From contig FMBT01000115.1 in assembly GCA_900095095.1 (NCBI GenBank), positions 1 through 34,942 of the forward strand: 34,942 nt of DNA, in the 5' to 3' direction. The stretch is from Fragilariopsis cylindrus CCMP1102. Taxonomy: Eukaryota; Bacillariophyta; Bacillariophyceae; Bacillariales; Bacillariaceae. This document shows, in pieces, positions 9,472 to 20,848 of this stretch. The position numbers were made by a program, and so were the translations under genes. The notes under the pieces are model-generated. The model was not told the origin of the DNA. It worked only from the letters and a program-made list of their open reading frames with translations, and ran no database searches. Numbering within the stretch: the stretch's first letter is position 1; the number at the start of each line of letters is the position of its first letter.

Positions 9472-12261
9472 ATGACGGTGGCAACTGCTATTGACACATC
9501 GTCTACACATTCTGAAAATATACCACATGATTCCATGTCGTCACTTTCAGAAAGCAATAAAAATGAGAATGGAAAGGATCTTGAAAGAAAAAATAATACT
9601 AGTTCGACGACTGCTGATCGAGCAGTGGGTGCAGAAGAAATGACGGCGTCAATTAATAATGAACCTGAAAAAGTCGTCATCATCAACGAAACAGCAGTGC
9701 TGCTGCGCACAACAAAAAAGTCCATTTCTTTCGAGGAGGATGCTAATAGTAGTAACTCGCAAAACAATTACGATGAATGTCAATCACAGATTGAGCCTGA
9801 GGGCAGCACAATACCTGATCATCTGAGGAAAGCTAGTCGCAGATTCGACGAAGGAATGCTACAAAAAGTTCTATCAGGAGAAGAGTACGACAACGGAACG
9901 ACGGGAGTCGAAACAATAGATAATACCAGTACCGAAGACTTCGATAAGATGAAAATCGTGCAAGAAATAAATGAAGACGAGGATGAAAAATCAAGAGAAC
10001 CACCGTCAGGATCTCCTTCAATTTTTTCTTCTTCTGATGGAGAAATCGCAACAGAAAGTTCTGGTAAGGGAGGAAAAGAAACAATAGATGCTAATGAAAT
10101 AGAATCAAAGGAAACCCAGACAGTCGAAGAAAAAGTTGAGTTGATAGAAGAAGAAGAAGATGATGATGAAAAGAAAATTAACGGAGAACAGATAATTTCA
10201 AGGGAACCATCAGGAACATCAACAATGTCAACTGGAGATGATACTGATCATGGCAAGGAAACGAAAAAGACATTCCAAGAGGAAAAAAAGTCCGATGAGC
10301 GACCCATCATACACGTAACGGAGATTGTTCAGGACGAAAAAATGCCGTTAGATCTTCATCAGCCTATAATTTCTGAATTAAACATCAGTCATACTATTCC
10401 AAACACAAGTTCGCGTCCTATATCATATACTCAACCACAACTCACTGTGAGAACAAATTCACCAACCTTAAATGAATTGTCACCTAGTGATATTGATACA
10501 TCGGATCCTACAGGCTTTCGATATTTGACGTTAAATGGACAGCTAGGAAATGGAATTCCACTTCAGCATCCTGAACTAGGTATTCCGCACCTTCCCCCTT
10601 TAATGGCACCAATACCAATAATAGGATCATCACATGCTGCAGCAATACAAGGACCCGATCATTCGAATGGCTACCATCAATTTCAGCATAGATTATCGTT
10701 GTCATCTATTCCAAATCAAGTTACAACCATGTCTGCGCCTGATGGCAAACGAAAAATACATCTACGTCTAATAGAAGATGTGAGCTCTCTAATGCAACCT
10801 GAAAAGAGTGGATTTCTTTCATTCCGGCGGAAAAAGGGTATACTTCGAAGTCCAATGCATACGTCGTCAATATCTGAATTCGGAGCAAAGAAGAGTGGTA
10901 GTAGAGACTCGAGCGGGGAGGACCGCGGGAGTCTAACAGTTTCTTGGTACGAGGGAACAAGTTCAGTGGAGCTGCAAGAGCATGTACGAAATAGTATAAT
11001 TCGAAAATTGGGCATCAGGGGTACAACTAAACTACTGGATTTTCGTGTTCTGGATGAAAGTTCTGATCCACCCGAAGGTAAGTTTATCTGTTTTATTCTT
11101 TCAAACTAACATTGTGATGATATTGCATTTAGGTGGTTAATGTTCTGGGATGTTTTTTTTCGAAAATTAATCCTACTTTTTCAGTTAATCTTACCTATAT
11201 TGATATCTTCTTTCTTTACTACAGAAATTGTACTCAGTACTTACATTCCGAATGGGTCGAGGTTGCTCGTTCGATTTGCTACCACGACTAATGAAGGTGA
11301 AACAACGCCACCAAAATACACGAGATTCTCCGATTTTAACAGTCCACCTGATTCGCCCTCGGCAGCACCAAGTCCATACCCATCCAATTTAAATCTAAAA
11401 GGCTTGAACTTGAACGCGAATCAGATGGCTTTGTTGGGAACGCGTTTGAATGGTATGCAAATCGCAGGAGCAGATCCATACAACCAAGTAAAATCGCAAC
11501 AAATTGGAAAAAAATCAAATTTATCGAGATCTTCTAAGAAAAAGAGCTCTAAAGATGAAGACGATGAAGACGAAGACGACGGTAACTCAAAAAGTTCAAA
11601 TATGGAAGTAGCATCTCTCCATCCTGAAGATCCAGTCCAAAAAAGCTTGCGTGAAATCACTGGGCTTCTACTTGCAGAACGTAAAGGGGAAATTCGACAG
11701 CAGCCTCGACAGGAAAAGCGACAGATCATATTCGTCTTAGCGAATTATTTCGTACTGTTCTTATCACTTCTTGCCATGTCTGCTGAGATACAAGCAAGAG
11801 CACCTGGTTGGCACACAGCAATGGAGCAGCAATTCAAGAATGTTCATGACTGTTCAAAAGACAAAGAGTCCTTGTTTCAATGTGTCGAGAATGGTGATAT
11901 GGCTGGTCTTGTTGCTTCGGTGATTCTTTGGTTAAGTAGGTCAGCTGCTACTAAAAGAATTTTTCTTTTTGGATTTGAGTCTCCACTGAAATTGTGGACT
12001 GCTGTTTATGAATCCCTAGTGACTGCCTTTTGTTGGGGTTTCAGCTACATTGTTATCCGCCGCGGTATGAACCCTGACAATAAAAGAGATTTTCTTCGAA
12101 GGTTCTGGAAAGATGCTGTTTATGGAAGTCTTGCTGGTTTCAATGCTGCATTTATGAAACAAGTGTTGAAGAATTTGATTCCGCAGGAAGTTATTGAGGA
12201 TGCACTCCAAGATAGGCAGCTAAGAATACTTTCGTGGCTACACTTACCAAGTATTGGTTAA
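9472..12261 (+). CDS. Unrecognised multi-pass membrane protein with long acidic N-terminal region
   Basis: I do not recognise this family. Exon 1 is 9472-11077 and exon 2 is 11225-12261, joined by a 147-nt GT-AG intron with donor GTAAGT and acceptor TACAG. Splicing makes a GAA codon and reads PPEEIVLSTYIPNGSRLL, giving about 880 residues. The first 350 residues are acidic and Ser/Thr/Glu-rich, probably disordered. Near the splice site a compact stretch (LTVSWYEGTSSVELQEHV to SRLLVRF) looks like a small alternating beta/alpha domain. A proline-rich linker and an acidic Lys/Ser/Asp tract follow. About four hydrophobic segments lie at 11725-11785, 11899-11940, 12010-12060 and 12115-12170, the first beginning IIFVLANYFVLFLSLLAM. 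The first exon has no signal peptide, so the large N-terminal part is probably cytosolic. Function is unknown. Confidence 0.8.
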
Positions 12262-12480
12262 CATGATATTATATGTATATGAGAGTGCAAAAATAGAGAA
12301 TAAAAACGCACAGGGAAAATAGATAATGAAATGATATTAAATAAAGTTTACTTTGTTGATTCTGAAATAGAAAGCACTGTAACTCCAAAATTAGTTGGAA
12401 AAGGAAAGAAGAAGAAAAATCGTCATCGAATACGCCCGCGATCGTTATCCACATCTTTGAATAAACCAACAAATCATTGA

Positions 12481-15400
12481 CTAGTCACGCGAGGACTCAC
12501 GTCTTCGAAAAAGTCTTCTTAAAACTCCTGATCGTCTTTCAACCGACTGCCGTGGAGAGGAATTCTGATTTTGTCCTTGCCGTTCATTATCGATATCGTT
12601 GCTATTACCCAGTGATTGATTTGTTTGCGTTTGCGAGTTGTTCGATCCGGTGTTGTTGCCGTCGTCGTTTTCAGTCTCTTGATTCCCTGTTGCTGTTGTC
12701 TGAGAGATTCTCTGAACAAGTGACCCGTTCGGATCAATAGGCCTCGGATTCTCTGAATAAAGCTCAGAAAAGAGATCAGCATTATCTTCGTCGTCCATGG
12801 GATCGGTATCGGTGGACAATAGGGAGTTGCCGAATAGAGCCCCTCCCCTACCTAGCCGTGTCATGCTCCTGTTAGAGGAGGACAAGTTTCTTGCGCCCCC
12901 AAGGATTGCTGTCGGCGATCTGCCACCACTGCCTATAGTAGCAATGCCCATACCGCCTGGAGATGCCCCCGGGGCTGTTACAATAGCGTGAATATGAATG
13001 TCAATGCCAGTATCGCCTGATCCGCCATTAGATCCTCTTGATAAGAGTCTTGCCAGTCCTGTACTGCTACCAGAACCATTTTCGTCATCCGCTGTGCCGC
13101 TTCCAAGACTGGCTGCTGCCAAATATGTTCCAAGTAGATTTGCAACGTCGTCGTGAGAAGTTCGACTCCTAGGTCCTTGTCTAACCTCACCTCGTGATGT
13201 ATTGACTACACCACTCGCAAAATCTACATGATCAGGATCGATCGTGGCTGTGAGCGTTTCAGGTCGTGTTGAAGCACTCTCCTGGTTTCCATTATGACGC
13301 CGTCGTTCACGAGACCATAACGAAAGTAGGCCTCCAAGTGGAGCCAAGGACGCCTCCAATTCTGGAGGATTTATACGTTCTGAACTGTTCGAAGCGGACT
13401 GGTCAGATGAAGTGTTAATCTCTTCTGGAAGCGATGCAGCTAATGAGGCAACATGTGAGGCGCTAGTAGTTAAAATTCGGCCAAGACGATCAAAAACTGT
13501 CGCAAGGTTTCGCAACTCTCTTTGACTATACATTGTTCTCGGATCGCGACCAGAAACTCGTTCTGAAATTGCATCTTCGTCATCGTAGTATATATTTTCT
13601 TGTTCGTCCTCTTCTTCAGGATCTTCTATATTGCATCGTACTGCACTACTATATGTACGATCATCATCATTATCATCATCATCGGATTTATCAGATTTAG
13701 TTGAATTCTCACCATCGTTTACACCCTCCTGCGCCATCCATGGTAAGTCTTTCTTGGCTCTTCCACACGTATCGTTAGTTTGTCTTTGTCTACTCAAGGG
13801 ACACAAGTCTCCAGTTCATCTTCGTCACTTTCTGACTATTGTTATCGCCGTGTTCCCGATGAACTAACTCTCCGAGCAAGTCGCTGACCTGGGCAAGGGC
13901 AACATTCAACTCGGGTAAAAGAGCAAGCCGATCTTCTTCTTCACCACCGTCTCGAATATTAGTTCTAGGTGCTTCAGTAAATACAGACTGCGGTGTTGGT
14001 GATGCTATAGATGACATATTGGGGTGACGAGTTCTCGTACGAAACGGTCGAATCCGTTCACTGTCGCTTCTCAGAAATTCGTCCCATCTTTCGGGCCATC
14101 CGTTGTAATGAATGAGAAGTAACTTCACACCATTATTATTAGATCGGGGCCGGAATGATGACTGGAATGATGGTGATGATTCGTCACCACGACCAGCATT
14201 ACTGCTACCTGAGAGCAATTCTTGTGGATCACCAGGTTCGCATTCTTCCAAAAAAAGTCTTCGTCGTCCCTCAAGGTCGGTAGAACTGATTACTGGATCA
14301 TTGTCTACATTTGATACTCGTCGCGCTCGTCGTCGTTGTCTATCTCTACGATACAAGGGTGATCCAATCGATGCAGCAGCAGTAGCTGTAGCAGACGTTG
14401 TTGTTGGTTGATTACGTAAAACTGCGTCGTCTAAAATATCCTGAGGATCTAGTACGTCAACGACGGTGGCCTCCAACCACTGGTTTACAGTGTCTCTAGC
14501 ATCTATCCATTGTCCTCGAAAAAATTCACGATTAGCTTCAAATGGATGATGAGATCTGATTCCTCCTTCACCTGCATGTACGTTCTGTTGTGAATTCATT
14601 ATTGTATGCAATGTCATAAGACCTTGTCGTACAGGTTCCATACTTCCTGGATCTGGAACTTCCAAGTCCTCAGCTACTAATCGGTAGGGCAATCGACGAT
14701 TATGACGATGCGAAAAAAGACCACTACTACCACTCGTGCTTGTGCTCGCTCGAGATGATCTCCACGGAGAGACAGTAGGTGCTGCTGCTGCTGCTGTTGG
14801 TGTTGTTGATCGATCAATAGTATTATTCGTATTAATACCGCTGTCTAGACTACCCAAGCCTAACAATGCCGCTAATAGAGCACCACCACTTCCGCTACTA
14901 TGCGATCCTCCTTCATTATCCGTAGTAGAACTATTATTTCCTACGCCAGCGGAACTAAAGTTAGCAGTTGTATTACTCGAATCTGAAAGAGATAATCCCG
15001 ACGTGTTAGCGTTGTCCTGTTCATCAGCAACATCAATCTCTGCAGTCTCCGTCTCTCGTCGTTTCTTAACGAGATGAATTGTCTGTCCATCACAAAGGCC
15101 TACGATGTCCTTAATTTTGTATTCATTTTCACAACAAACTATAGTCTTTTTTGAATCATCATTATTGTTTTGGTTGTTGTTGTTGTTGTTAGCATTGATG
15201 GGACTACTACTTTGAGAAACATCACTCTTCCCAATCAATCGACCGCGATAGATTAGTCGTTGTTGAGAGCCTTTTACACCAGTAACACCTTCAATTTCTT
15301 TATGCAGAGAGTCCATTCCGTCTTCTGGAGAGACCAATACATTGAATGATCGTGGTCCACCAACGACAGCGATTTGTTTACCGTTTACCTTTTCATCGTC

Positions 15401-15520
15401 ATCCACGCTAAGGCGAAAATCGTCGTCAAAACCACCGCCGACGGCCTTGACAAATAAACACCAGGGACTTATGGCCTGATCTTCTTCATTTTGTTTGGAT
15501 GTTGTTGCGGAAGGCGTCAT
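12481..15520 (-). CDS. Ubiquitin-like/Tudor-knot protein, BAG6/Scythe-like
   Basis: The N-terminal ubiquitin-like fold spans roughly residues 58-152 (FNVLVSPEDGMDSLHKEI, QQRLIYRGRLIGK, DGQTIHLVKKRR) and is interrupted by an Asn-rich loop. Near 14120-14050 a Tudor-knot/chromo-barrel-like segment follows (HYNGWPERWDEF, SERIRPF), preceded by DTVNQWLEATVVDV, the usual first strands of such a barrel. The C-terminal half contains RELRNLATVFDRLGRIL with HVASLAASL and IDIHIHAIVTAPG, reminiscent of BAG6-type proteins, and ends in an Arg-rich tail. The frame must change near 13790-13804. The likeliest cause is a 52-nt intron, 13804-13753, with CTAAC as a possible branch point; a one-base indel is the alternative. 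BAG6 acts as a chaperone holdase in protein quality control, but that role here is only inferred. Confidence 0.75.
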
Positions 15521-16329
15521 AGTAGCGAATTTTCCGATCGGTGTCTTATATCTTCTATGTCGATTGTGCTGTTGATGATGGAGGGAAGGTTTACGAGTTT
15601 TTATTTTATTTTAATTCTATCTAGGGGTTGGTTCATATGCTGTGTGTGTGTATGTGACCAATGGTTGCTTATTTCTGTAGACTTGCTTCGTATATCGTTC
15701 TTATTAAAATCCGTTCTTATTATCAGATCTTTCAAGAAAACAAAATTATACAAATGTCGTGGCTGCTACTGGTACAAAATGCGAGAGTTGGTGTTGCTGT
15801 TGGTATTTGGAACTCTTCTGTTGTTTCAATGATGATAATTGCTCAGAGAGCTACCTTTTGCTGGCATAGAGCAATAAAATATATATGCGATATTAGTCAA
15901 TACAAGGGAAGAATTTCAAATCAATCTAAATTCTTGATGTTTTTTTTGTTCCGCGCCGCGGTAAAGACTGATGATGTGTTCGTGTAAAATAAAATTTATC
16001 AAGTGCGCCATTTCGACATAGTTATATGTTAGTCCGCAAATACTAGCATGTAATAAGCGCCTGTCATTAATTATCTTGGGGGGTTCGCTGCTGTATCATG
16101 TGCAATACTAGTATGCATTTTCAGTTCACTCCTCTTTTTCAGTCATGGATATGCTCATATTTTATGATGATATAAACATATCATACAATCATACATACAG
16201 AGTGCTACGAGCGGAGGACAGACCTGCGTGTGTGTGTGTGTGTGTTATTGACGAGACTAAACAACAGTATAGTATAAACAACTAGTTGTATCATCTCACA
16301 TAAGAATGGAACACACCAAGTTAACATTG

Positions 16330-16376
<47 letters not shown>

Positions 16377-16773
16377 TTTGTTAGTGATGAGAATAAACAA
16401 GTGTCAGTGGTCACGTTTTTTGGAAGCATAATTGCGTGGCTTATAGCGCAATTACAAGTGGAACGTTTACTAGTCTATTTGCAAAGCGCAGGTAAAAAAC
16501 TAGACGAACATAAGTGCCATAATATATATAAATTGGTTTAGTATTGCAAAAATAGCCGAAACGCAAACTTGACTTCTTCGGTGTTGCGTAGAGTGTAGAT
16601 AAATAAACCATATATATATATATATATACGCATATCTTGTCTCGTCGGTACTGTATTCATTATTTATGAAACTGTGCGGAAGGAAACATACATATAAACA
16701 GTAAGATATGAAGAATCGTCAATCCTGAGTATCTGAATTGAAAAAAATAGTATGATTAGTAGGGAGGGGGATT
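15521..16773. other. Intergenic region rich in microsatellites
   Basis: The region upstream of the BAG6-like gene and downstream of the F-box/FIST gene. It carries two TG tracts and a short TA tract, listed separately. The open frames at 15491-15987 have a composition unlike the genes here and no recognisable motif. I see no tRNA or other RNA gene. Confidence 0.5.
16228..16373. repeat. Two (TG)n microsatellites
   Basis: TG repeats occupy 16228-16245 and 16331-16373. The sequence following each tract is similar (GTTATTGACGAGACTAAACAA versus GTTAGTGATGAGAATAAACAA), suggesting that the tract and its flank were duplicated. A separate TA tract lies at about 16611-16628. Confidence 0.85.
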
Positions 16774-18798
16774 TCAATAATGGCAATGCAGTCTTTTTCG
16801 GACAAATTTTTGAACATTATCAATCGAATCGTCCAAATTGTACATGTCAGTTCCATCCTTTATGGGTACAATGAATAAAGCAAACACCGCAGTAAACTAC
16901 GATGTAGAAATAATTTGCAGTACATGCATCGTAAAACATACGGATAGAGGAATAGAAAAAAAGAAGGACTGTGATGAGAACAAGCGACTGCGGAAACGAC
17001 CAATTGTACTATTTTTTATAAAACTTTTTTTGTGCGTACTTACTCCTTGATGTAAAGCTCGACCCGTTTGAAAGACATTATTATTACCAGCTAATGCAAT
17101 GGGACCAAATTCACCATTCGCGTAAAATCCTAAACAAGGAACATTCGGAAATTTATTAGCAAAACGCTTTGCATCTGACATTTCTTCTGATATAAAATCA
17201 GGATTATTATCTGGTCCACGTCCACAACATGTATACATTAATGCACCTAATATTTGTTCATTTTTTGTTTGGTCCTTAAGTTTGGACATTGTTCTATCCA
17301 TATCTTCCATACATGATTTGCCATTCAATGTAAAGAAATCAATTTCTGCACCCAGTAATGATTCACTTTCATAGTCTGAACCATCTGTTGGTACAATGAA
17401 TGCATCTATGGATAATGATGTTGATACGTCAATTGCATTAGATAATTCGAATCCATCCATTCCATTATCTCGTTTTAAACCAATAAATTCAAAATTGAGG
17501 AGATCTGTATCATCTAATGATGATGATGACGATGATGATTCGAATAATTCAGATGATAACAATTCAATTGGAGTATAAATTTTATTGGTTTGGATATCTT
17601 TAATTTTTCGTATAAAATGAATCGGTGGTTGTTCATGTGAACCAAATACGAAATCATCATCACCTGGTTTCAGTAAGGATACATCTGTAACAATTAAGTT
17701 TGTTGAGTTTGCGTTGTTGTTTAGTACACTATGTACACCTCTTGATACGACACTCTTCACTGGTACATTCCCACCTAAGAAAACTCCAAATGCACCAGAT
17801 CTATTGATTTGTACCATCGTACTATCATTATTATCGTCTTCTTTTATTTTCTTTAGGGCATTAAATACGTATTCGACAAGATCAGACTTTCCTGGAAATT
17901 GTCTTGTATATGCAAACTCCGTTGTACTTCCTGGTATTGCGCAAGTATTTTTTAATATGTACCGTAAATGACTGATAGTCATATTATTCAATTCATTTTT
18001 TGTATATATTGAGTTTGATACGTATCCCTCTTTACAGACACCACCAACTATCACAGCATTCGGTCCGATAATTTTTTGCATCCGTTTTGTTATCATATCG
18101 GATGATTCAACACTATCCCCAACAACATACAATATCATTGCCTTCCAAAAGAATGGTTCGCTATTTTTGTTGTGATAACACAATCGTTGCTCTAAAAATT
18201 CTAAATCCTGTATATCAGGATGATGTCCATTAATGTTACAATTAATAACAAATGGTAATATTTTTGCATTAGGAAAATTCATTGCCATCAGTGATGCTGT
18301 ACTTGTATGTTCAATGATTGGCGGTCTTGGACTTTTTGAGGTTGAGCTAGCATTTGAGGTTGAGCTTGGTTGATTCACTTGAATATATTCATGAGCAACA
18401 GCACCAAGACTTATTGTATATTTCGATGGGAATGTTCTTTCAAAACCAACAGACGTTGGGCGCGTTGTCGCTGCTGTGGATGAAAATGTTAAGACTAAAT
18501 TCGGTCTAGTTTGAAGTTTATTCTTGCAATCTTTTATCATACATTTTTCTATTTCAAATTTACATGCTGCGTTTGCGTTTGCGTTTGCGTTTGCTATTGT
18601 TGATGATGCTACTATCGATTCAATGGCTGATGTTGTTACTAATTCTGGTCCTTTTATTTCATCACGGTATTTATGAACAAGATAATAATATCGTTGTGAA
18701 GTATTTGCTAATTGACCACTATCGACAACATTAAGGTATTGTATAATCCTTAGTGTAAGATCTGATGATAGATCATCAAATAACGACTCCTCAAACAT
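16774..18798 (-). CDS. FBXO22: F-box/FIST domain protein, FBXO22-like
   Basis: FBXO22-type proteins are SCF ubiquitin-ligase substrate receptors that join an F-box to FIST domains. Residues 1-50 form an F-box-like helix set (FDDLSSDLTLRIIQYL, then NTSQRYYYLV). The middle has a FIST_N-like stretch (VVGDSVESSDMITKRM, VIVGGVCKEGYVS). The end is FIST_C-like (ALMYTCCGRG, FPNVPCLGFYANGEFGPIAL). Exon 1 is 18798-17044, the 147-nt intron is 17043-16897 (GTAAGT...CGTAG) and exon 2 is 16896-16774. Exon 2 supplies FTAVFALFIVPIKDG, the hydrophobic strand expected after LHQG, and the stop. Total length is about 625 residues. Reading through the intron would give a tail with no family likeness. A repeated TTTGCG run encodes NANANANA near residue 75. 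The domain order supports the call; orthology to FBXO22 is inferred. Confidence 0.82.
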
Positions 18799-19220
18799 TT
18801 TAAAAACTTGTACTTATTTTGAACTACTAGTACTCTTGTGTTACGAATACGGGTATTGTATTGTGTTGCCTTGTCGTAGCTGGATAGATCTCATACACAA
18901 GAATAAATCTAGACGGCTACTATACTTTAATTGAAAAAAAGTGCGTACATGAGAGTGCTACAAAAGTGAAAAGAACAGAATGTGATACCTTCGTTTTTCG
19001 TCATCATCATCGTCGCCGAAGATTCCGCGCTGATATTGAACATGCACGACTGGATCTATCTGGATCCAAAAAATATCTCTATCACCTTATTATTATTTCA
19101 CCTTTCACACTCATCAATCATCAGGATCAAAATACAACAAAACGACGACGACGACACGACGACGACACACAACAACAACAGAAAAAAACAGACACATTAG
19201 AGAACACAACCATTACGCGT

Positions 19221-20323
19221 ATGATTAGCAGTATGATTATTGAAATATTAAAACGTCCTACTACTGATCACAACGACAACGGCGACGAGGATCATAATCG
19301 TACTAATATTGTTGATGATCCGTCGTATACAATCAAAGTTGTTAAGGTGCTAACATCCACCGACAATTCACATTCACAGCAAGACCAACAATTATCCAAC
19401 GTCGATGTAGACCTGGCAGCAACGGCAACCCAGAAAAATGAAGTAGTAGTAAACATACCGGTTTTAGCATTTGGTATGTATAAGGTACCCGATAATGATG
19501 ATGGTGTACAAATTGTACTAAATGCAATTCAGTGTGGTTATCGACATTTTGATTCTGCTAGTATTTATGATAATGAAGAAACATTAGGAAAGGCTTTACA
19601 AACATCAATCTTCAAGTCTAAGATCGTAAAACGGTCTGAATTGTTCATTGCGAGTAAGGTATGGAATGATGTACAAAAAGATGGTAGAGATGCTGTTCGG
19701 CGTAGCGTCGAACAAAGTCTTAAAGATTTACAAACTGATTATTTAGATATATGTTATATCCATTGGCCTATTCCAGGATATTTTGTGGAAACATATAAAG
19801 AACTTATTTTATTGTGTAATGAAGGGAAATAAATTCTATAGGTATTAGTAATTTTAATAAATTAGACTACGAAGAATTACTTTCTGGTATTGCAAAAGAT
19901 GAGGAGTTATTAGATTTTATTCCACCATTAATCCATCAATTTGAGATATCACCATTTATGTATCGACCTGATATGATACAATATTTCCAAAATGAACATG
20001 GTATATTAATTGCAGCAAGTAAAGCATTAAATCGTTTCGGGGCTGGTAGTGATAGGGATGATACTACCAGCATGAAAATTATACAGGATATTGCAACATT
20101 GTATTCTGTTACTTATGCACAAATTTTAATACGATGGAGTTATCAAAAAGGATATATTGTTCTAAGTAAAACATCAAATATATTACGAATGAAAGAAAAT
20201 AGGAATATATTTGGTGGTTTTTGTTTATCAGATAAAGAAATGAAACTATTAGATTCTATTACAACATATAATGATGTACGAATACGAGAAGAATTAGAAG
20301 TACAAAGAAAAATGAATTCATAA
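19221..20323 (+). pseudogene. Aldo/keto reductase with one frameshift
   Basis: The family reduces carbonyls with NADPH. The full catalytic tetrad is visible: Asp and Tyr in [15 protein letters not shown], Lys in FIASKVWN and His in CYIHWP. The C-terminal cofactor loop is present as IVLSKTSN followed by RMKEN. The frame breaks at 19827-19829. As written it stops right after NEGK, but one additional A in that A run joins it to SIGISNFNKLDYEELL, the expected beta-strand, and the frame then stays open to 20323. The start is the first in-frame ATG, giving about 75 residues before the barrel ([15 protein letters not shown]) with no family likeness. The catalytic residues are intact and the only damage is one base, so a functional gene with a sequencing deletion is at least as likely as a pseudogene. 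Confidence 0.82.
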
Positions 20324-20848
20324 TAAAGGGAGTAAAAAAAGAAGCAATGTTGCTACAAAATAAATAGATAAATAATTGAATCACACCAGTATATTGAAAT
20401 AGTAATAAACGCTATTGCTGTATATTCAAATAATATTTTGTACAGTATTGCATTGTATTAGGTTAGATCTTCTTCGGCGAGAGTTTTTGATCTGGATCAA
20501 ATGAAGTAAATGATATGTGTTCATGTACAGGTATCTAGAATTATCACCGACAATTTATGTTGAAGATGGGGCGCAATATGATTAAGCACCGTTTCCCCGC
20601 ACCAACCACCAGCAACGGGACACACACGCACACATCGTGAGGGCGAGTACTTATTGCGGGGATGGCTGCAGTATTTGCTTGCAGTTCTGGAACTGATATT
20701 GCATTAAATACGACCAGAATGAAGTCGAGACCAACCTAAGTATATGCGATTACTTATGCGATTAAGATCGTACAAGGTACATAATTACTATTGATAATAT
20801 TTTATATAAATGTTTCGTAAAACTTTTCTGTCGAATACTAGAATTCTC
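20324..20848. other. Convergent intergenic region
   Basis: 525 bases between the 3' ends of the reductase and the kinase. AT-rich, presumably holding both 3' untranslated regions. I see no gene or repeat of note. Confidence 0.5.

Noticed and set aside
15491-15987. Overlapping plus-strand frames of about 110 codons
   Set aside because: They overlap the start of the BAG6-like gene or its promoter and show no motif or sensible start context.
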